This document shows, one piece after another, positions 33,417 to 37,861 of a stretch of 37,861 nt of DNA (its first letter is position 1; every line of letters begins with the position of its first letter). Both the position numbers and the translations under genes were made by a program. This DNA comes from Patescibacteria group bacterium UBA6263. GTDB taxonomy: Bacteria; Patescibacteriota; Gracilibacteria; Absconditabacterales; Absconditicoccaceae. The notes below the pieces were generated by a model. That model made no database searches, was not told the DNA's origin, and saw only the letters and a program-made list of their open reading frames with translations. Where the stretch lies: contig DJVF01000045.1 in assembly GCA_002441085.1 (NCBI GenBank), positions 1 to 37,861 on the forward strand, read 5' to 3'.

Positions 33417-33480
33417 TTGTCATTGCGAGGAACAAAGTGACAAAGCAATATTAAGATCGCCACGTTTCACTCACGATGAC
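33417..33480. repeat. CATTGCGAG-type interspersed palindromic repeat
   Basis: Starts with GTCATTGCGAGGAACAAAG and ends with CACTCACGATGAC. The ends are imperfect inverted copies (GTCATTGCGA versus the reverse complement GTCATCGTGA), and GACAAAGCAAT lies inside. This pattern is a well-known interspersed repeat type in many bacteria. It lies 24 bases before the rimO start and has no coding role. Confidence 0.7.
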
Positions 33481-33504
33481 TTTTAATTTTTTAATCCGTT
33501 AATA

Positions 33505-35367
33505 GTGCAACAATTCAATTTTTCATTTATTAACCTTTGATGTAACAAAAATCTAGTAGATACACAGTTTCTTATGTGAAGAATTTTTGATTTATGAATG
33601 AACAATCCAAACTACGAAATAAATTATTCTAACGATCCATATGACAAAAACGTTGAATTTGTTTTTTTAAATACTTGCTGATTCATTTCTAGTTGAAGGG
33701 AAGAGATGATAAATACCATGAATAATCTTTTTAAAAAATCCAAAAAAGTTTATCTCCTATGATGCTGACTACAATATTTCAAAACTCTTTCAAATAAACT
33801 AATACCCCCTTGATTTATCCTGAGGAATGAGGGGCAAAGGGGGAGCTGAGGGGGATTTGAAAAAGGAAAGAAATTGTCGAAGGATTTATTTTTTTTATCC
33901 CGAAATGATTTCGAAAATATTACAATAGCCAATTTGATTAAATGATACAACAGCAAAGATTTCAGAGACTTCCAATTTACACAATCTCCTAGAGCATATA
34001 CCAATGCTGAATTTTGATTTGAATATCTCAAAATAGCTGAATGATGTGACAATCATTGTACTTTTTGTATCATTCCCAAACTTAGATGAAAACAAAAATC
34101 TCTACCAATAGACAAAATTTTGATTGAAATTCACAATATGATCAATTCAGGGATCCAAGAAATTATTTTGATTGCACAAGACACTACAACTTATTGAAGA
34201 GATTTGTACGGTGAAAGTAAATTATTTGAACTATTGGAAAATATAGAAAAAATAAATGTAAGCCTGCCTGACGGCAGTCAGGATTTCAAATACAGACTAC
34301 TCTACCTATATCCAGATATAATCACCATCCAACAACTCAAAAAACTCAAAAAATTCAAAAAGTTTATTCCATATTTTGATATACCTTTGCAACATATATC
34401 TTCTCCTATACTCAAAAGAATGTGAAGATTTTATGATGAACAAAAAATATATCAATTACTAGATTTTATCAAAAAAGAGTTTCCAGTCAGTTTTATTAGG
34501 ACCAATTTTATTGTTTGATTCCCTGGTGAAACCGATCAAGATCATGACAAATTATTAAAGTTTATTAATCTAAAATATTTTGACAATATATCACTATTTG
34601 AATATCATAATGAGCCATTTGCTACATCAAGTAAATTGGACAACAAAGTTCCTGATAATATTATTAGAAAAAGGTTTACTCAAACTAAACAACTAGTCAA
34701 TCACCAATTATTAGATCGAGAAGACAATAGAAAATGAAAAGAATATATTTGATATATAATGGACATTTACCCCACCCTTGATCCCTCCCCATTACATGGA
34801 GAGGGAAATAGAATCCCAACAATATATACCGTTGGCAAAAATAAATTACCATCATGAAATTTTATGATAGAGTTAGCTAGAAATCTAAGAAAAAATCAAA
34901 CAAAAGCTGAATTATTTCTACGAGAAATATTAAGAAATAAAAAAATAAATAATATTAAATTTAGAAGACAACATCCAATATGAAATTATATTGCAGATTT
35001 TTATTGCTCAGAAAAAAAACTTATTATAGAAATAGATTGAAGTATACATAATATTAAAGATCAAAAAGAATATGACAAGAAAAGAGATATTATTATGAAA
35101 AAACATAATCTTAATGTAATTAGATTTACAAATGATGATGTCTTTAATAAAACTCAAGAAGTTATACAAACCATAATAGATATTTCAAACAGATCTCCCC
35201 TCTCTACACAGTGGAGAGGGGCTGGGGGTGAGGTAACAGTTCGTCCACGACTCCATGCTCCCGAAATAGATCCTTACGATGAAGTCAAATTAAATCAAAT
35301 AATATCCAAATTTTGAAATGACAATCAATTACAGATTTGAGATTTGATCAAATACAAAATATTTTAG
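33505..35367 (+). CDS. rimO: RimO-type methylthiotransferase with three in-frame insertions
   Basis: 620 aa; normal RimO is about 430-440 aa. RimO adds a methylthio group to an aspartate of ribosomal protein S12. Start GTG at 33505 is chosen because INLGCNKNLVDTQ, the first conserved Cys region, lies directly after it. Cluster cysteines of the N-terminal domain are C13, C58 (NTCGF) and C87 (LGCG). The radical SAM motif is C181-DNH-C185-TF-C188. LLYLYPD, FDIPLQHIS and TNFIVGFPGETD are typical. The C-terminal TRAM part (RPRLHAPEID) is at 578 onward. Insertions occupy about 99-121, 253-260 and 423-577, the last with a DUF559 domain. All keep the frame. The core residues survive, so activity is possible but unproven. 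Confidence 0.85.
33801..33866. repeat. In-frame C/G-rich repeat in rimO
   Basis: AATACCCCCTTGATT ... CAAAGGGGGAGCTGAGGGGG has CCCCCT at one end and AGGGGG copies at the other. It codes for IPPGFILRNEGQRGSGGG, a string with no counterpart in RimO, between FKTLSNKL and LSKDLFFL. It resembles interspersed CCCCCT/AGGGGG repeats of other bacteria. Confidence 0.6.
34263..34282. repeat. Small palindromic repeat in rimO
   Basis: CCTGCCTGACGGCAGTCAGG contains two overlapping palindromes, CTGCC/GGCAG and CCTGAC/GTCAGG. It codes for LPDGSQD within rimO, just before the conserved RLLYLYP, where no extra residues are expected. The unit is like a repeat frequent in candidate-phyla genomes. Confidence 0.6.
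34771..35234 (+). mobile_element. DUF559 endonuclease cassette inserted in rimO
   Basis: A 464-base block in frame with rimO. Its left end (CCCCACCCTTGATCCCTCCC) and right end (GGAGAGGGGCTGGGGGTGAG) are imperfect inverted copies, and the right end also has a CCCCTCTC / GGAGAGGGG hairpin. Between them a DUF559 domain is encoded: LRKNQTKAELFLREILRN, FRRQHPIGNYIADFYC, KLIIEIDGSIH, then NVIRFTNDDV. The D of ADF and the E/D of EID form the Vsr-like PD-(D/E)XK site. Such domains flanked by this C/G repeat type are found scattered in many genomes. The block sits inside the TRAM domain of RimO. Confidence 0.7.
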
Positions 35368-35382
35368 TTTTTTATTATATTT

Positions 35383-36303
35383 ATGAAAAAAGTTATATTA
35401 TTTTTAAAAGGTATATTAATGTGAGTTTGTGATGTCATCCCAGGTATAAGCGGATGAACTATAGCATTTATCACAGGGATTTATGATGATTTGATTGATG
35501 CATTGTATGCATTCAACTTCAATACATTGAAGCTCGTATTGAACGGAAAATTTGCAAAAGCTTGGAAAGCTATTAATGGCAATTTTTTGTTGACACTTTT
35601 TGCTTGAATTTTTATAGCAATTTTTAGTTTTGCAAAATTAATTAGTTATCTTTTGGATAATTATACTGTTTTTGTTTGGTCTTTTTTCTTTTGATTAATT
35701 TTGGCTTCTGTTTTGATTTTGAGAAGATCTATCAAAAAATTTAGATATATTTACTTGTTGCTTTTGTTTATCGGTATTGCAATAGGATATTATCTGACAT
35801 CATTACCAACATTCAATTTGGGATCAGGTAATTGGACAATGTTTGCTTCTGGATTTATTGCTATTATAGCAATGATTCTGCCAGGAATTAGTGGCTCTTA
35901 TATTTTGGTTATTTTGGGCCAATATCAACAAGTCTTAAACAATGTTGTAGAAGTAGTAGCTTGAAATTTATCAGCAATACCTTCTTTATTTATTTTTATT
36001 TTTGGAGCAATTGTTTGACTGCTTGGATTTTCCAAACTTTTGCATCGAATCAAAACAAAATGGCACGATCAAATGGTTATAGTATTGATATGATTTATTT
36101 TGGGAGCTTTAAACAAAGTTTGGCCATGGAAAGAAATTATAGAAACCTACATAGATAGACATGGAGAAATCAAACCTTTAATTGAAAAAAATATCATACC
36201 TAATCGATCCAATGAAATTTTGATTTGTATTATAATTTGCTTTATTTGATTTGGGATTGTAATCTTTGTTGATAAATTATCCAAAAAATTGACTAAATCA
36301 TAA
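35383..36303 (+). CDS. DUF368 membrane protein (undecaprenyl-phosphate translocase, PopT type)
   Basis: 306 aa, standard length. Two inverted halves carry the family signature: GVCDVIPGISGGTIAFITGIYD at about residues 14-35 (given as GVCDVIPGISGG and TIAFITGIYD) and ILPGISGSYILVILGQY at about 166-182. At least eight membrane helices. DUF368 proteins have been shown to return undecaprenyl phosphate across the membrane for envelope glycan synthesis. One Gly of ISGG is UGA. It follows rimO by 15 bases and may be cotranscribed, though the functions are unrelated. Confidence 0.88.
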
Positions 36304-36467
36304 TATGTTTTAGTTTTATTTAGATTGGGCTTTAAAAATATATACAATTACAATCAAAAATCTTTATAGTAAAATCTAGTAACAAAGTTTATATCAAAAA
36401 TAAAAATAATACTCAAACTTATTTCGAGTAATTTATCATTTCAACTTTAAAATTTACCATTTACTAT

Positions 36468-37766
36468 ATGTTGAGTCTATATGTACATATACCATTCTGC
36501 AATCAAAAATGCAAATATTGTTCATTTAATATTTTCCCAGTCAACAACCTATCAAACTCACAAAAAATAATAGATAATTATATAGCTAGCTTGACCAAAG
36601 AAATAAATTTTTATTCAGATATATTAGCCAAACCACAAATCAAATCTTTATATTTTGGATGATGAACTCCCAATAAGATATGAGCTCAAAATATTATCAA
36701 AATCATAGATCAAATTGCAAGTAAATTTGATTTAGAAAATTTAGCAGAACTTAGTTTCGAATTCAATCCCTATCCTCAACAAGAAATATATTCAATCATA
36801 CAAGAATTAAATAACAAATACAAATCATTAGCCAGATTGAGATACAGTTTTTGAATACAAAGTCTGGATAACAAAATATTACAACAATCCTGAAGAGAAA
36901 CTACATTTATATGATTGGTAGAGTTTCTCAGATGACTTAGAGATATCAAGCAAAGCAACAATCTGTTCAATTTTGACTTTATAGCTTTTGGCAAATTCAA
37001 TGAAACTAGAAAATGAAACCAACAATTATGGGATCAAAACACATTAAACTTTTTTCAAGATTTTGTAAATTCTCTATTTGCAGAGAGCTTTTCTCTATAT
37101 ACACTAGAATTATTCCATTGAAGTTTACGATATCACGAACAATTAAAATGACTTTCTACTACAAAGACCTGATGACCTTCTACTTTTGACCTGACGACTT
37201 GACGGATAAGTAATGATGATGATATTTATAATGAATTTTCTTTACTAAAAGATATTATACTAGACTCATGATATATTAGATACGAACTATCCAATTTTTC
37301 CAAATTATGAAAAAGCAGCATCCACAATAGAGTATATCGAAATATGGAAAATTACATATGACTATGAGTAGCATGATCATCATTTTTAAATTCCAATATA
37401 CCAAATTACCAAAAGATAATCAAAACTATCAATCCAGATTTTGATATAAACAATAAATGAATTAGATTTACCAATACTCAAAACATAACTGATTATATAA
37501 ATTGAAAAATTATAGATCCCAATAATATTCAGATTTTAAATGATGATGATTATCTTATAGAAAAGTTTTTTTTGTGACTGAGGACAGATCAATGAATCGA
37601 CAATATAGATGAATTTACAAACATATTGGTGCCAAATTACCAGTCATTAATATACTCATATCAAGAACAATGATTTTGCACTATAAACGACAAAAAACTC
37701 AAATTGACAGACCAGTGAATGGATGTTTTCAATTCCATAATCACAGACATTTTAAATAAAATATAA
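36468..37766 (+). CDS. hemW: HemW/HemN-like radical SAM protein
   Basis: 432 aa. The radical SAM cluster motif is C11-NQK-C15-KY-C18, in YVHIPFCNQKCKYCSF, the N-terminal signature of the coproporphyrinogen-oxidase-like family. YFGGGTPN (near 64-71, two Gly as UGA), ELSFEFNP (SAM binding), SFGIQS and the NYIGLGVAGSS segment follow in the usual order. The C-terminal HemN domain is present (EKFFLGLRTDQGI). Family members are either HemN oxidases or HemW heme chaperones. Only the first cluster is seen, and lack of the HemN-specific extra N-terminus favours HemW. Which role it plays in an organism of this kind is open. Confidence 0.85.
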
Positions 37767-37796
37767 TAATTTTAAATCTTTGTTTTTTATTAGATA

Positions 37797-37861
37797 ATGA
37801 ACTCTCGAATCATACCATATCAGATACACAGATATCATCAACAAAAAAGGTTTGGATGATG
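37797..37861 (+). CDS. Start of a gene cut by the window end
   Basis: ATG at 37797 opens a frame of 21 full codons (MNSRIIPYQIHRYHQQKRFGG) that runs to the window edge. It follows the HemW-like gene by 30 bases. There is one UGA at the edge, read as Gly. The piece is too short to assign. Confidence 0.35.

Noticed and set aside
34800..35316. DUF559 region as a separate gene
   Set aside because: It is in the same frame as rimO on both sides, with no stop between, and RimO C-terminal residues resume after it.
1..37861. CRISPR array, rRNA or tRNA genes
   Set aside because: No regularly spaced direct repeats were seen, and no tRNA cloverleaf or rRNA core sequence was recognised on reading. A covariance search could still find a tRNA missed by eye.

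Overview
The window comes from an AT-rich bacterium that reads UGA as glycine (translation table 25), the code known from the candidate phyla Absconditabacteria (SR1) and Gracilibacteria. The evidence is internal. With UGA as stop most genes fall into short pieces. With UGA as Gly they join into long frames, and UGA lands where families have invariant glycines: three in a row in FVGGGA of the Dam methylase, GGGT of the second methylase, YFGGGTP of the HemW-like protein, GTS of the subtilase and NFYGGGGS of the DpnII nuclease. ATA is the dominant Ile codon and most genes lack a Shine-Dalgarno sequence. All coordinates below use code 25 unless stated.

Layout. (1) 1-1112: two small membrane-protein genes with a Shine-Dalgarno site, a hairpin terminator and no in-frame UGA. 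This looks foreign or chimeric. (2) 1206-16895: a small minus-strand gene, then a plus-strand operon with a giant secreted or surface protein of about 4553 aa (Ig-like segments, FG-GAP-like repeats, proline-rich stretch), a membrane-anchored protein and a VirB2/T4SS-type pilin-like protein. (3) 16952-18553, minus strand: the 3' part of uvrB with no start codon, directly behind a Xer-type tyrosine recombinase. (4) 18657-26477: a 7.8-kb restriction-modification island bounded by long imperfect inverted repeats. It encodes a GATC (DpnII-type) methylase and nuclease, a Z1-domain ATPase, a second DNA methylase and five unknown proteins. (5) 26648-31519: lipoproteins, a HIT hydrolase and membrane proteins. 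The part from 27318 to 29975 has no in-frame UGA, and one gene there ends in TGA directly before a terminator. (6) 31523-33313, minus: a secreted subtilisin-like protease with IPT/TIG segments. (7) 33417-35367: a repeat-rich rimO gene carrying three in-frame insertions, one of which encodes a DUF559 endonuclease domain. (8) 35383 to the end: a DUF368 lipid transporter, a HemW-like radical SAM protein and the start of another gene.

How the parts may work together. The giant protein plus pilin operon is a plausible surface attachment apparatus, fitting the episymbiotic or predatory habits known in these phyla; this is inference. The island should restrict unmodified GATC DNA while its Dam methylase protects the host. 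Because its genes use UGA for glycine, it should be readable only in hosts with the same code. The two features most worth follow-up are the inverted-repeat-bounded defence island beside a recombinase, and the rimO gene with in-frame mobile repeats. No rRNA, tRNA or CRISPR array was recognised by eye.
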